Notes under the pieces: generated by a model | What the model was told of the DNA's origin: nothing | Seen by the model: the letters and a program-made list of their open reading frames with translations, nothing else | Database searches by the model: none | Source: Streptomyces sp. NBC_00271 | GTDB lineage: Bacteria; Actinomycetota; Actinomycetes; Streptomycetales; Streptomycetaceae | Assembly: GCF_036178845.1 (NCBI RefSeq) | Contig: NZ_CP108070.1 | Span: 4,588,001 to 4,652,000, forward strand | Length of the DNA stretch: 64,000 nucleotides | Reading direction: 5' to 3' | Position numbers and translations under genes: made by a program | Shown: positions 34,693-44,254 of the stretch, piece by piece | How positions within the stretch are numbered: the first letter of the stretch is position 1 | Layout of the letters: each line of letters starts with the position of its first letter

Positions 34693-35811
34693 GTCCGGCA
34701 GTTCCCTGATGTGCGGCTCCGCGACCAGCAGCCGGCCGAGCTGACGCTCGGCCAGTTGGGTGACGATGTGCAGGGCGGGGCTCTCCCGGAGGTCGTCGAT
34801 GTTCGCCTTGAAGGCCAGACCGAGGCAGGCGATCACCGGGTCCTTGAACCGGCCGGCCGTCCGGACGACCTCGCCGAGCACATAGTCGGGCCGCTCGTCG
34901 TTGACCTCGCGGGCGAGCCGGATGAGACGCGACTGCCGGGGCGCGGTGCCGACGATGAACCAGGGATCAATGGCGATGCAGTGCCCGCCGACACCCGGTC
35001 CCGGGCGCAGGATGTCGACCCGCGGGTGACGGTTGGCCAGGGCGATGACGTCGCCCGCGTCGATGCCGACGTGGTCGCAGACCATGGACAGTTCGTTGGC
35101 GAAAGCGATGTTGACGTCCCGGAAGGCGTTCTCGCTGAGCTTGGCCATCTCCGCCGTCGTGGCGTCGGTGAGCAGGCACTCCCCCTTGGCGAACACCTCG
35201 TAGAGCGTGCGCGCCCGCTCGGCGCAGCCCTCGCCCACACCTCCGACGACCCGGTCGTTGGTCACGATCTCGATCATCGTCCGGCCCGGCAGGACACGTT
35301 CCGGGCAGTGGGCGACCCGTACGTCGGGCGCGTCGCCCGCTTCGTGGGGGAAGGTCAGGTCGGGGCGGTGCTTGCCCAGCCACCGGGACAGCTCCACGGT
35401 GGTGCCGGGCGGTGAGGTCGACTCGAGGATGACGAGGTCACCCGCCTTGAGCACCGTCGCCACCGACGCCACCGCGTCGCGCACGTACGACAGGTCCGCC
35501 GTACGGTCCTCCTGGAGCGGCGTGGGGACGGCGATGATGAAGGCATCGGCGGGCTCGGGCGCGCCGGTCGCCCGCAGTCGGCCCATGGCCACAGCCCCGC
35601 TGACGGCCACCGCCAGATCCGGTTCGACGAAGGGGGCACGGCCGGCGTTGATGAGTTCGACGGTGGCGGGGTTGACGTCGACACCGACGACATCGATGCC
35701 ATGGGTGGCAAGGGCGGCAGCGGTGGGAAGGCCGATGTAGCCGAGGCCGACGACGCAGACGGCGGAGAACACCTGAAGGAATTCCTTTCGGTGGGCGATC
35801 CAGCTCGTCAT
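34531..35811 (-). CDS. wecC: UDP-N-acetyl-D-mannosamine dehydrogenase
   Basis: A 426-residue nucleotide-sugar dehydrogenase. CVVGLGYIGLPTAA is the NAD-binding turn; VAHCPERVLPG, KLSENAFRDVNIAFANEL and the catalytic Cys in GVGGHCIAIDPWFIV distinguish the WecC subgroup from UDP-glucose dehydrogenases. It oxidises UDP-ManNAc to UDP-ManNAcA with two NAD+. ATG 35811 is used. The last 162 nt overlap the wecB frame on the other strand. Together with WecB it makes the aminouronic acid precursor of the polymer. Confidence 0.94.
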   Translation of the reverse strand: MTSWIAHRKEFLQVFSAVCVVGLGYIGLPTAAALATHGIDVVGVDVNPATVELINAGRAPFVEPDLAVAVSGAVAMGRLRATGAPEPADAFIIAVPTPLQEDRTADLSYVRDAVASVATVLKAGDLVILESTSPPGTTVELSRWLGKHRPDLTFPHEAGDAPDVRVAHCPERVLPGRTMIEIVTNDRVVGGVGEGCAERARTLYEVFAKGECLLTDATTAEMAKLSENAFRDVNIAFANELSMVCDHVGIDAGDVIALANRHPRVDILRPGPGVGGHCIAIDPWFIVGTAPRQSRLIRLAREVNDERPDYVLGEVVRTAGRFKDPVIACLGLAFKANIDDLRESPALHIVTQLAERQLGRLLVAEPHIRELPDSLAHTGVAELVDVTTAVRDADVVVLLVDHDAFRGVKRTALRGKAVFDTRGIWS

Positions 35812-35967
35812 CGTGTCAGAACGGTTTCTCTCCGGGGTATGTGAAAGACCGACATGTCACCGATCGGCCGCTGTTCCACACGTTCCCACTCCGCCGAATG
35901 CGTGAATCGATTTTATCCGCCCGCCAACTTCGGTAACCGTGATCCTGCCCATGGATACGTTGCGCCT

Positions 35968-36963
35968 ATGAGTCGCACCGAGGTGGGAAACCGCGAAAAC
36001 CACGCAGGCAATGTGACGGAATACCGTGCGCACCGCAAGAGGTCCCGCAGGGTCACGGTGCGCGGGGGCGTCGGGCCCCATCTCCAGGCAGTCGCCGTGG
36101 AGTTGCTCGCTCGAGCCGCCAGACCAGTCCGCCATCGGGGTGTCCAGCGCCTGACCTGGATGCTGTCGAAGTACTTCGACACGAACAACCGGGTCACCAT
36201 CCGGATCGGCGAGGAATCACGGCTGCACGTGCACCTCGACGACGGCTACTGGACGAAGCTGCTGGATCCCGGTTTCGTCTATGAACCGGAGATCGGGGAC
36301 ATGCTCGACAGGGTGCTCACATCCGAGGCGATCTTCCTGGACTGTGGCGCCAACATCGGCTTCTGGTCGGTGCTGACGCGCCATCGGGCCCGGCGCGTCG
36401 TGGCGGTGGAAGCGAGCCCGGAGACCTTCCACCGGCTGACGGACAACATCGCCCTGAACGGCGGGGGCGTCGCGCTCGTCCACGCGGCTCTGTGGGGTCA
36501 CGACGATGTCTCGCTCTCGATCGTCGGCCACCATCTGTGCCATGCGGCGGCGTCCGTGTGTGAAAGGGACGGCGACATCGGCCGCAACGGCTGGCGGTCC
36601 TTCGACGTCGCATCACTGACCCTCGACACGCTCGTAGAACGACACTGTGCGGGGCTGACGGGACCCGTGGTGGTCAAGCTGGACGTGGAAGGCGCCGAGA
36701 TCCCCGCCGTCGAGGGCGCGAGGAAGACCCTCTCCGAACGAGACGTCGTCTTCCTGTTCGAGGACCACGGCCAGGACCCCACCTGCAAGGTCAGCCGCCA
36801 TCTGATGGACATGGGCATGGTGGTCATGTCACCCGGCAGGCGCCGCCCCCTGGAGATCCGCGAGATCGCCGCGCTCAAGATCGATCCCACCCGGGGGTAC
36901 AACTTCGCCGCCTGTCGGCCAGATGCTCCCTTCGTCGAGTCCCTGGCCCGCCCCCGACCCTGA
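35968..36963 (+). CDS. FkbM-family SAM-dependent methyltransferase
   Basis: The core is FLDCGANIGFWSVLTRHRARRVVAVEASPETFHRL (SAM binding) and VVVKLDVEGAEIPAVEGA, the FkbM signature. Enzymes of this family O-methylate sugars or polyketides. ATG 35968 gives MSRTEVGNRENHAGN; upstream in-frame starts look non-coding. No signal peptide is seen. It is divergent from wecC across ~157 nt and probably methylates a hydroxyl of the repeat unit or of a precursor. Confidence 0.88.
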   Translation: MSRTEVGNRENHAGNVTEYRAHRKRSRRVTVRGGVGPHLQAVAVELLARAARPVRHRGVQRLTWMLSKYFDTNNRVTIRIGEESRLHVHLDDGYWTKLLDPGFVYEPEIGDMLDRVLTSEAIFLDCGANIGFWSVLTRHRARRVVAVEASPETFHRLTDNIALNGGGVALVHAALWGHDDVSLSIVGHHLCHAAASVCERDGDIGRNGWRSFDVASLTLDTLVERHCAGLTGPVVVKLDVEGAEIPAVEGARKTLSERDVVFLFEDHGQDPTCKVSRHLMDMGMVVMSPGRRRPLEIREIAALKIDPTRGYNFAACRPDAPFVESLARPRP

Positions 36964-37012
36964 GAGTCCCGGTCGCCGTCGTCGGCGGCGGGGGGCACCG
37001 CGCTCGGTCCCG

Positions 37013-38392
37013 TCAACCGTCGGCGGTGTCCCGGGCCGACGCACCGCCCTGCACCGGCACGGCGTCCACGCCGGGCCGTGCTGCCGGCGACCGCCTCGTC
37101 GTGCGGGACAAGATGATCCACACGGTGAAGACGGTGTAACCCACCGCGCAGGCGAGGGCGGCGGCAACCGGCCCCGCCCCGCCGCACAGGAACACGGCGG
37201 TGAACTCGAACGCCGCGGCTGCTACGGCAATCACCGCCAAGGTTCTGCGCCGTCCGGTGTCACGGAGCTCGACCCCCTGGAAGAGCCGCCCCACCGCCAG
37301 CACACCGGTGGCCGGCACCAGGAGGAGAATCGCGGGCTGAGCCGCCCGATAGGCCTCACCGTAGACAAGGGGCAGCGCGAAGTAGGCCAACGGGGTGCAG
37401 GCCCCGACACAAAGGGCGAGCAGCAGCAAAATCCTCCGCAAGTCGACCGGATGGCCCGGCCGCCCCCGCGAAACGAGAGGAAAGAGGGCCGCGGGGAGGT
37501 AGCTGACGACCTCCGAGACATTGGTGGCGATGGCGTAGATCCCGAGGGTCCTGTCCGCCCCCACCACGGAGAGCCCCATCTGGTCGGAACGCTGCAGGAC
37601 GTACGTGGACCCGTTGAGGACATGGAGATCCACGTTGCCCTGGCACCAGATGAGAGCCATGCTCCGGCGCCACGCCGCCCTGTCCCGTCCATGCCGGGCG
37701 AGGTGAAGCAGCGATCCCCTGGCCTGCTCGAGACGGAACAGGAGAACGGAGTTCAGCACCGCCTGTGCCACGAACGACACAGTGGCCACCTCCAGGGCCG
37801 AGGTGAACCCGAGGGGCACGCAGAGCAGGCAGCCGAGGACCGGTCCGCAGTTCCCAAGGGTCCGTGTCACGATCAACCGACGGAGCCGACCGCTGCTCAC
37901 CAGCATCCCGGTCGTCAGCCTGAACACCAGTCCCCCGTAGACGGCGGCGGTGGCACAGGGCGCAAGAAGCCACAACGGCTGCAACCAAGGGGGCGTCCAA
38001 TCGCCCACCGCTCGGGCGGCGGCGGCCACCGACGCGGAGGCCAGGAGCGTCCAGGCGAGATATCCGGCGGAGAACGACGTCCCTTCCTTCCGCGTCTCCC
38101 CAAGGCCTCTGAGGACCCCCACCTCACCGCCCATCTCGAGACACGTCAAGGCAAGGGTCAGGAACACCACGATGGACGCGTAGTGGCCCCGCTCGGTCGG
38201 CGCGAGCAGCCGCGCCACCAGAAGTGAGCCCAGAAGCGCGGTGACCGCTCCGCCCACCACTCCGAGAAAGGCCAGCGAGGCCTCTCCGCGGAGCGACGCC
38301 GGGACTCGCGACGCAGGGATGCCCTTCGTCCCCCTCCGCGTCATGGGCCGTCCGGACTCTGGGACCTGACGCGCCGCCGAGCCCATGCGCAC
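37013..38392 (-). CDS. polysaccharide flippase (Wzx-like, MATE/MOP superfamily)
   Basis: About 12 hydrophobic segments are spread along ~459 residues, starting with FLGVVGGAVTALLGSLLVARLLAP and the MOP-typical LAPTERGHYASIV. The C-terminus is hydrophilic. Such proteins flip undecaprenyl-linked repeat units across the membrane. The start may be GTG 38392, ATG 38386 or ATG 38344; no ribosome site decides. It lies downstream of, and in the same direction as, the Wzy-like gene, separated by 275 nt that contain a hexanucleotide repeat. Confidence 0.85.
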   Translation of the reverse strand: MRMGSAARQVPESGRPMTRRGTKGIPASRVPASLRGEASLAFLGVVGGAVTALLGSLLVARLLAPTERGHYASIVVFLTLALTCLEMGGEVGVLRGLGETRKEGTSFSAGYLAWTLLASASVAAAARAVGDWTPPWLQPLWLLAPCATAAVYGGLVFRLTTGMLVSSGRLRRLIVTRTLGNCGPVLGCLLCVPLGFTSALEVATVSFVAQAVLNSVLLFRLEQARGSLLHLARHGRDRAAWRRSMALIWCQGNVDLHVLNGSTYVLQRSDQMGLSVVGADRTLGIYAIATNVSEVVSYLPAALFPLVSRGRPGHPVDLRRILLLLALCVGACTPLAYFALPLVYGEAYRAAQPAILLLVPATGVLAVGRLFQGVELRDTGRRRTLAVIAVAAAAFEFTAVFLCGGAGPVAAALACAVGYTVFTVWIILSRTTRRSPAARPGVDAVPVQGGASARDTADG

Positions 38393-38475
38393 CCGCGACC
38401 GCGGTCCCGGGCGACCGGCGTGGACCTCACGCTGCGCCCGCCGGACGTCGCATACGTGGCGCAGTGCTCCGTAGC

Positions 38476-38508
<33 letters not shown>

Positions 38509-38667
38509 ACGACCGGACGGGAGGGGCAGATCCGGCCCCCTCGCCCGACGCGGGCCCCCAAAGAGAAGCCTTCGCGGGGCGAGCCGAGTCCCAGTGTGTT
38601 CGACGGCGCCCCGGGCGGACCGGCGGACCTCAGGCCCTGGGTTTGCGTTGCGTGCATCGAATACTCC

Positions 38668-40131
38668 TCAACGGCCGAGCGGACAGACCTCCGGGCGCGG
38701 CAGAGGCGGGTCGGCCGCCGGGGCGAGCACCGGTCGCCGGCGCCAGGACCGACGGGCGGTGGCGACCGACGGCCCGGTACCGGAGAGCGCCGGAGCAAGG
38801 GCGATGTCCGGGCTACTCTGCCGTGTGAGGGGCGCCGAGCCGGTGTCCCCGGCCGGCACCGCGGTACGCGGAACGCCGACGAGGGCGAAGGCACACGCCA
38901 CGACCAGCCACGACGGCAGACCGATGTACGTGGTCTCGAAGGCGACATTCGTGAAGGCGATGCAGCAGACACCGACCGTCGCCCCGAACCAGGCTGACGC
39001 GACAGGATGGGAGCGCGCCCGCCACGTGCGCCACAACGTCGCCACGATCAGCAGCGCGAATGCGGTGCCCGCCAGCCAGCCCAGGTAATAGATGTACCCG
39101 ACGAAGGAGTTGTGGGGGCCCGACGCGGCCTTGTCGAGCTCCGCACCCTGGAACACGACCTCGATCGGGCGGCCCGCTCCGGCGCCGAGGAGGGGCTCGG
39201 ACCGTGCGACATCAAGTGCCGTGCGCCACATGACGTAGCGCAGTTCCACATTGTTGGCCGCCTCGCTGTCGGCATCGTTCTCACTTGCCTGCATCCGGTT
39301 TACCAGCCCACCGACGACCGGCAGGTCCGAAGGCTGCCGGTACACCACCGACACGCTGATCACAGCCACCAGCCCCATGATGAGGAAGCTCCAGGTCAAC
39401 GCGGGCCATTGGACCGTTCTACGGCGACACGCCCGGCTGGCCAGCGTGGTGGCGGCAAGCGCCGCACCCACCGCAAGCAGCGGTCCGCGCTTGTCGGCTG
39501 CCGCCGTGAGGCAGGCGGACCCGATCAGCGTCCACAGCAGCAGCCGGCTGTCCCCTCTCTTGCGCAGGACCATGCCGAAGGCTGCGGCGATCGCCAGGTA
39601 CAGCCCCACGGCGGCGGGCGTGACCGACCGGCCCAGTACCACCATCAGGAGCGCGCCCGTGGTCGGCAGGTACAGGAGCCATCTCCTCCGGAGGAACTCG
39701 TCGACGGGCTGTGTGAGGAACCATGCCGCGGCGGCCCAGGCGAAAAGGGGATACAGCCCCAGGATGCAACCTTTCATTGCGCCCGGATATCCCTGTGACA
39801 CACCACGGACTACCGCCTGGGCCGCGGCGACGGCCAGCAGAATGGCACACATGCGGTATCCGCGCAGGCGAGACTCCGAAAGGGCTCGTGAAGCCCAGAC
39901 CGGAGAACCGGCAAGGAGTGCGAGTACGACCAGGACATCCAGAAGGTAGACCGGATCGAGACCCACCGTTGCATAGTCCCTACCGAACAGGAACAAAGGC
40001 GCCAGAGCTGCCCCCCACAGCAACCAGACCGCCACCCTCCGAAATACGGAAACGAGGAGTAGGGCGCCGACACAGGCGGCAGAAAACAAAAGCCCGAGCA
40101 GTGCGGAGTCCACACCCAACAACGTGCCCAT
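38668..40131 (-). CDS. O-antigen ligase/polymerase-family membrane protein (Wzy-like)
   Basis: A 487-residue protein with roughly 11-12 membrane segments. The large loop ELRYVMWRTALDVARSEPLLGAGAG and PHNSFVGYIYYLGWLAG is the Wzy_C/WaaL signature (PHN motif). It would polymerise flipped repeat units on the outer face of the membrane. ATG 40131 is chosen because AAGGAG lies 5 nt before it; the longer frame to 40239 has no such site. Forms a unit with the flippase. Confidence 0.88.
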   Translation of the reverse strand: MGTLLGVDSALLGLLFSAACVGALLLVSVFRRVAVWLLWGAALAPLFLFGRDYATVGLDPVYLLDVLVVLALLAGSPVWASRALSESRLRGYRMCAILLAVAAAQAVVRGVSQGYPGAMKGCILGLYPLFAWAAAAWFLTQPVDEFLRRRWLLYLPTTGALLMVVLGRSVTPAAVGLYLAIAAAFGMVLRKRGDSRLLLWTLIGSACLTAAADKRGPLLAVGAALAATTLASRACRRRTVQWPALTWSFLIMGLVAVISVSVVYRQPSDLPVVGGLVNRMQASENDADSEAANNVELRYVMWRTALDVARSEPLLGAGAGRPIEVVFQGAELDKAASGPHNSFVGYIYYLGWLAGTAFALLIVATLWRTWRARSHPVASAWFGATVGVCCIAFTNVAFETTYIGLPSWLVVACAFALVGVPRTAVPAGDTGSAPLTRQSSPDIALAPALSGTGPSVATARRSWRRRPVLAPAADPPLPRPEVCPLGR

Positions 40132-40423
40132 GACATCTCCTTCCGTCGTCCCGCTCTGTCCTACCACGCAGGCAGTCCCAACTCGGCGGATCGCGATCAC
40201 GATTCCCCAGCGGATTCGGTCGGTAATTTTTATGAACAAATGGACAGTGCAGCAGCTCCGTGTCGTCCTGGACTCCTAATTGGACGGGTGATCTCATGGA
40301 GAGGCCTTTACCGAAGAACCGCCCTCCGGCCAGGATGACCACGAGGGTCAGAGGGCGAGCGTCATCATTCCGAAACTCCGCTTTTCACCGCAGGCGCCAT
40401 TGTTGATGCACAGGAGAAGGGCA

Positions 40424-41512
40424 GTGTTCCCGATCCGCAAGAGAAGTCCTTCCACGACTTCATGGCCGAGGGTCCTGGTTTTGAGGCACAGTGCGAGCCT
40501 GGGTGGAATGGGGCGAGCCGCGGAATTCTTCACACCGGCCGTGGAGTCGTGCTGCCCGGTCGTGGCGGTCGTCTCGCTTTCCGCGGACCGCGCCGGATCC
40601 ATGAAGTTCAAGGCGACCTGGTCGGCCGGGGCGGCCGCGACGGTGGCCGCCGTTGTGCGTTGTGCCCGTGTGCTGACGGTGATGTCACCGAGCGCGATCT
40701 ATCTCCCGATCTCCCAGTGGGGTCTGCCGCTCCTGCGCGACACCATCATTACCCTGCTCGCCAGGGCATTCCACTGCGCCCCGGTCATGCATCTCCACGG
40801 ATCTCAGCTTCCCGCGCGACTGCGCTCGAACGCGTTTCTGAGAAAGGCGCTTGGGGGCAGTCATTGGCTGGTACTCAGTGAGAACGTGGCGGAAGATATC
40901 AGAGCGTCTGGCTGCCGAGTCGCATCCGTGCATGTGATGAGAAATCCCGCGCCCACGGGCGTCACCTCGCCCCGTCAATCGGATTCCGGGGGACCCTTGC
41001 GCGTCGGCTGGTTGGGGACGATGCACGGGAGTAAAGGTTTCGACATCCTCTGCGATGCGGTGGCCGGATTGAAACGAACAGGCGCCCCAGTGGAGTTCTC
41101 GATCGCGGGAATGCGCAGTGACGTGCCACCTCATCACATGTCGTGCGTGGACGAGGACCTCGGAGTGCTGGCACCGGACAAGGTTCATTCATTCTGGTCC
41201 GGAGTCGATGTCTTCGTCCTGCCCGCCCGATGGGCAGAGGGACTTCCCTTCGTGCTGCTCGAAGGCCTTCAGGTGGGCTGCGCCGTGGCCGCGACTTGGT
41301 CGCCCGGCAGCGCGGAACTGTTCAGCCGGGGTTGTGTGGAGCAGATCGACAGCGCTGTCGAATCGGTCACCGATTTCCTGACGCTGTGCATGACCGACAT
41401 CGACGGTGTCCGGCATCGGCAACAGAAGGCCTGGGAAGCACTCCGCCCGCTCTACGATCCGGACACGGTCAGGGAAGCGTTCTCACGGATCTGGCGGGAC
41501 ACGAATTTCTGA
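40424..41512 (+). CDS. glycosyltransferase family 4 (GT-B) protein
   Basis: A 362-residue GT-B enzyme. GTG 40424 follows AGGAGAAGG; an ATG at 40406 is possible. The C-terminal nucleotide-sugar domain shows LRVGWLGTMHGSKGFDILCDAV, VDVFVLPARWAEGLPFVLLEGLQVGCAVAAT (EGLP...E motif) and a final helix. The N-terminal acceptor domain starts with VLVLRHSASLGGMGRAAEFF. No membrane anchor. It probably adds one sugar of the repeat unit on the cytoplasmic side. GC content of its first third is slightly lower than that of neighbours. Confidence 0.87.
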   Translation: MFPIRKRSPSTTSWPRVLVLRHSASLGGMGRAAEFFTPAVESCCPVVAVVSLSADRAGSMKFKATWSAGAAATVAAVVRCARVLTVMSPSAIYLPISQWGLPLLRDTIITLLARAFHCAPVMHLHGSQLPARLRSNAFLRKALGGSHWLVLSENVAEDIRASGCRVASVHVMRNPAPTGVTSPRQSDSGGPLRVGWLGTMHGSKGFDILCDAVAGLKRTGAPVEFSIAGMRSDVPPHHMSCVDEDLGVLAPDKVHSFWSGVDVFVLPARWAEGLPFVLLEGLQVGCAVAATWSPGSAELFSRGCVEQIDSAVESVTDFLTLCMTDIDGVRHRQQKAWEALRPLYDPDTVREAFSRIWRDTNF

Positions 41513-41544
41513 GTGGTGGTATGGGGGGCGAACGGAGAGACAGC

Positions 41545-42351
41545 GTGTCCACACCCGAACTGCTGGAATACGACGGGTCGACAAGGCCGGCGGGCCCCCG
41601 CCCGCCCGTGACGGTGTGCGGGCTGCCCGTCCACCCGCTCACCCTGGAGGAGTCGGTGGCGGCCGCCGAGGCGCTGATCGCGGACGGCGGCCCCCACCAG
41701 CACGTCGTGCTGAACGCCGCCAAGATCGTCCAGGCGCACGACGACCCGGAACTGGCGCGCATCATCCGCTCGTGCTCGCTCGTCAACCCGGACGGGCAGT
41801 CGGTCGTGTGGGCCGGCCGCCTCCTCGGAAGCCCCCTGCCCGAGCGCGTGGCGGGCATCGACTTCATGCTGGCGCTGTGGCGCAGCGCCGCGCGCAACGC
41901 ATACCGCGTGTACCTCCTGGGTGCTGAGGCGAAGGTGGTCGAGGAGACCGCGCGCATCGCCGCCGGGCAGGGCGTCGAGGTCGTCGGACACCGGGACGGC
42001 TACTGGGACGAGAGCGAGGAGGCGCGGGTGGTGGCGGCCGTCCGTGCGACCCGCCCGGACATCCTGTTCCTCGCCGTGCCGAGTCCACGCAAGGAGTACT
42101 TCCTCGCCCGCCGGCAGAAGGACCTGGGCTGTGCCCTGGTGGTCGGTGTCGGCGGATCCTTCGACGTGGTGGCGGGACTGCGCAGCAGGGCGCCGCGATG
42201 GATGCGGCGCGCCGGCCTTGAATGGTTCCACCGGCTGGTCCAGGAGCCGCGCCGCATGTTCCTGCGCTACGCGGTGGGCAACACCCGATTCGTAGCCCTC
42301 ACCGCCGCGTACTGGGCGCGGCTGTTGACCGGCCGCGGGGGCGAGGCGTAG
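41545..42351 (+). CDS. WecG/TagA/CpsF-family glycosyltransferase
   Basis: GTG 41545 is used because GGAGAG precedes it; ATG 41521 would add 8 residues. Motifs VVLNAAKIVQAHDDPELARII, LVNPDGQSVVWAGRLLG, RVAGIDFMLAL, VYLLGAEAKVVEE and the C-terminal LEWFHRLVQEPRRMFLRY define the family. WecG adds ManNAcA and TagA adds ManNAc to lipid-linked GlcNAc. Since WecB and WecC are encoded nearby, this enzyme is the likely user of UDP-ManNAc(A). It starts 32 nt after the GT4 gene. Confidence 0.92.
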   Translation: MSTPELLEYDGSTRPAGPRPPVTVCGLPVHPLTLEESVAAAEALIADGGPHQHVVLNAAKIVQAHDDPELARIIRSCSLVNPDGQSVVWAGRLLGSPLPERVAGIDFMLALWRSAARNAYRVYLLGAEAKVVEETARIAAGQGVEVVGHRDGYWDESEEARVVAAVRATRPDILFLAVPSPRKEYFLARRQKDLGCALVVGVGGSFDVVAGLRSRAPRWMRRAGLEWFHRLVQEPRRMFLRYAVGNTRFVALTAAYWARLLTGRGGEA

Positions 42352-42563
42352 AGCCGACGGCCTGCCACCGGCATCGGCCGGCCGTGCCGTGCTCACGGCA
42401 ACAAGCCATGCCAGGCCGAGCCGGCGATCGTGAAGATCCCCCAAAGACTGCGGGAGATTCCTCAAAGGGTTGGTGCGGAATACTTACGGCCGGATGCGTG
42501 AATCACACCTCCCGATCTCCGTGGATCCGGCCGTGAAGACAGCCTCCGGAATAGTGTCCTCGC

Positions 42564-43376
42564 ATGACAAAAACCTTGACTTGGCCCACAATTGGACATC
42601 TTCAAGAACGCGCCCACGGCGATGGTCATGATTATGTGAAAGGTTCTCCGCATATCCGGCATCACCACATCCGTGAGCGAGTGATCTCGGGGGTGCACGA
42701 CCTGGTGGGTAAGGTCATCGAACGGAATGGCCAGTGCCGGGTCCTCGAGGTCGGCGCCGGACATGGAACCTTCACCGACCATCTGGTCGCGGCCGGGGCG
42801 AAGGTCGAGGTGACGGAGATGAGCGCCCCCAGCGCGGCGGTTCTTCGGCACCGTTTCCGGAACAATCCGAACGTCACCGTCATTCATGACATTGAAGGAA
42901 AGGAAATCTTCCGCCCGGAGCCACTCGACGCCGTGGTGTGCATCTCTGTACTTCACCACATCCCTGACTACCTGGGCGCCGTCGAACATCTCATTCAGCG
43001 CATTAGTCCCGGCGGTGTTTTCTTCAGCATTCAGGACCCCTTGTGGTACCCGCGCAGGTCGGGACTTTCCATGAATTTGGATCACGGTGCTTATCTTCTT
43101 TGGAGGCTCGGCCAGGGCGAGCTGCGCCGTGGCCTGGCCACCAGGGTGCGCCGCCTGCGCGGCATCTACGACGAGATGAACGAGGCGGATATGTCGGAGT
43201 ACCACGTCGTCCGCCAGGGAGTGGACGAGGTGGCCCTACAGGGACTCCTGGCACCGGCGTTTCACGATGTGGAGCTGCAACGTTACTGGTCGACGCAGTC
43301 AGGAGTACTGCAGGCGCTGGGGGAACGATTCGCTCCCGCCACCACATTCGGGCTCTTCGCACGGAACCGCTGCTGA
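42564..43376 (+). CDS. class I SAM-dependent methyltransferase
   Basis: A 270-residue protein with CRVLEVGAGHGTFTDHLVAAG (motif I), VEVTEMSAPS, AVVCISVLHHIPDYLGAVEHL and GGVFFSIQDPLWYP. The type is that of small-molecule or sugar methyltransferases. ATG 42564 begins MTKTLTWPTIGHLQERAHG. It is the last gene of the EPS cluster; the degenerate island DNA starts right after it. Codon use is less GC-biased than in the rest of the cluster. Its substrate is unknown. Confidence 0.85.
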   Translation: MTKTLTWPTIGHLQERAHGDGHDYVKGSPHIRHHHIRERVISGVHDLVGKVIERNGQCRVLEVGAGHGTFTDHLVAAGAKVEVTEMSAPSAAVLRHRFRNNPNVTVIHDIEGKEIFRPEPLDAVVCISVLHHIPDYLGAVEHLIQRISPGGVFFSIQDPLWYPRRSGLSMNLDHGAYLLWRLGQGELRRGLATRVRRLRGIYDEMNEADMSEYHVVRQGVDEVALQGLLAPAFHDVELQRYWSTQSGVLQALGERFAPATTFGLFARNRC

Positions 43377-44111
43377 TCAGCGTTGCATGACGCCCAGGTC
43401 GGTGTGGCCGTAGTGGCGGCCCTGGTCAACAGCAAACCGTGACCGCGGAGAACCGTCGTTGACCGTGCTTGACCGCCCGTTCCGGCACGACAGTGGCACG
43501 AGCGCCCCTCGACGCATGGGTCACAGATGGGCATTCCAGCGGGATCGTAATGGCAGGTGCTACTTACATTGCGCACCCAGGCCGGAAGACTCGCGAACGG
43601 CCTCGTACGCCGACTGGTACCAAGCTCCTGGAGCTGCTTGGTGTCGGGTCGATCACCACGGCGCGGGTTCCGGTCGGCTGCCGCCGAAGACGGCGCTCAG
43701 CCCGGCTGTTCCTGATCCGTGCCGGCCGTCGACTGGACCACTCGAAGGTTCGCACCGAGCTGCACCCGGGACAGGTCCGTTCCCCCGAGATCGACGGCGG
43801 CGCTCCAGCCGGGGGTCAGTTCGGTGAACTCCCCGTTCGGCGGTCGGTGCATCCGGACCACCCTGGCCGGGGAAGTCCGGTCATCCGGTGGGCTGTTCAC
43901 CGGGAGCACCGAATCGCCGGGGAAGACGCTCCGCCCCACACTCATGCAGCGGGCGTGACAGACCACCCTGTTCGCCGAGGGCCGCTCGTACACGATCACC
44001 ACTTGCAGCAGTCCCACAGGCTCGGCACTACTCTGGGCCAACCCGCCCAAAAATTGGGTCGGCTATGGCATCGATCCAGTTGAACGCAGATTGGGCCGCC
44101 GTCATGCTGCG
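43377..44111. other. degenerate island border, no intact gene
   Basis: No complete gene is convincing. At 43456-43500 the sequence TCGTTGACCGTG...GGCACGA...TGGCACG resembles 49259-49303, where it follows a tRNA fragment; this looks like the 3' end and arm-type sites of a lost integrase gene. A minus-strand frame (43697-44050; LGGTDLSRVQLGANLRVV near its end) could be a remnant of a small cargo protein but has no recognisable domain or start signal. Confidence 0.5.
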
Positions 44112-44170
44112 ACGGCCTTGAAACCGTCGTGGCAGCGATGTCACCGTGGGTTCAAATCCCACACCCACCG
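44112..44170 (+). pseudogene. 3' fragment of a tRNA-Ser(TGA) gene
   Basis: Reads as anticodon loop CTTGAAA (44117-44123, anticodon TGA), a serine-type long variable arm GTGGCAGCGATGTCAC, T arm CGTGGGTTCAAATCCCACA and acceptor strand CCCACCG. The anticodon stem has lost one pair and there is no D arm or 5' acceptor strand upstream. Such 3' halves are what integrative elements leave at the far end of their insertion, so it is a probable att remnant. Confidence 0.75.
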
Positions 44171-44254
44171 CAGATGAACGGCCCCTGGCCAGGCAAATCG
44201 GTCGGGGGGCGTTCTCATGGGCGCTACCCGTCGATCACCGTGGTTCCCCGTCAG

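Noticed and set aside
44112..44170. Functional tRNA-Ser gene
   Set aside because: No D arm or 5' acceptor strand precedes it and the anticodon stem is imperfect; only a 3' fragment is supported.
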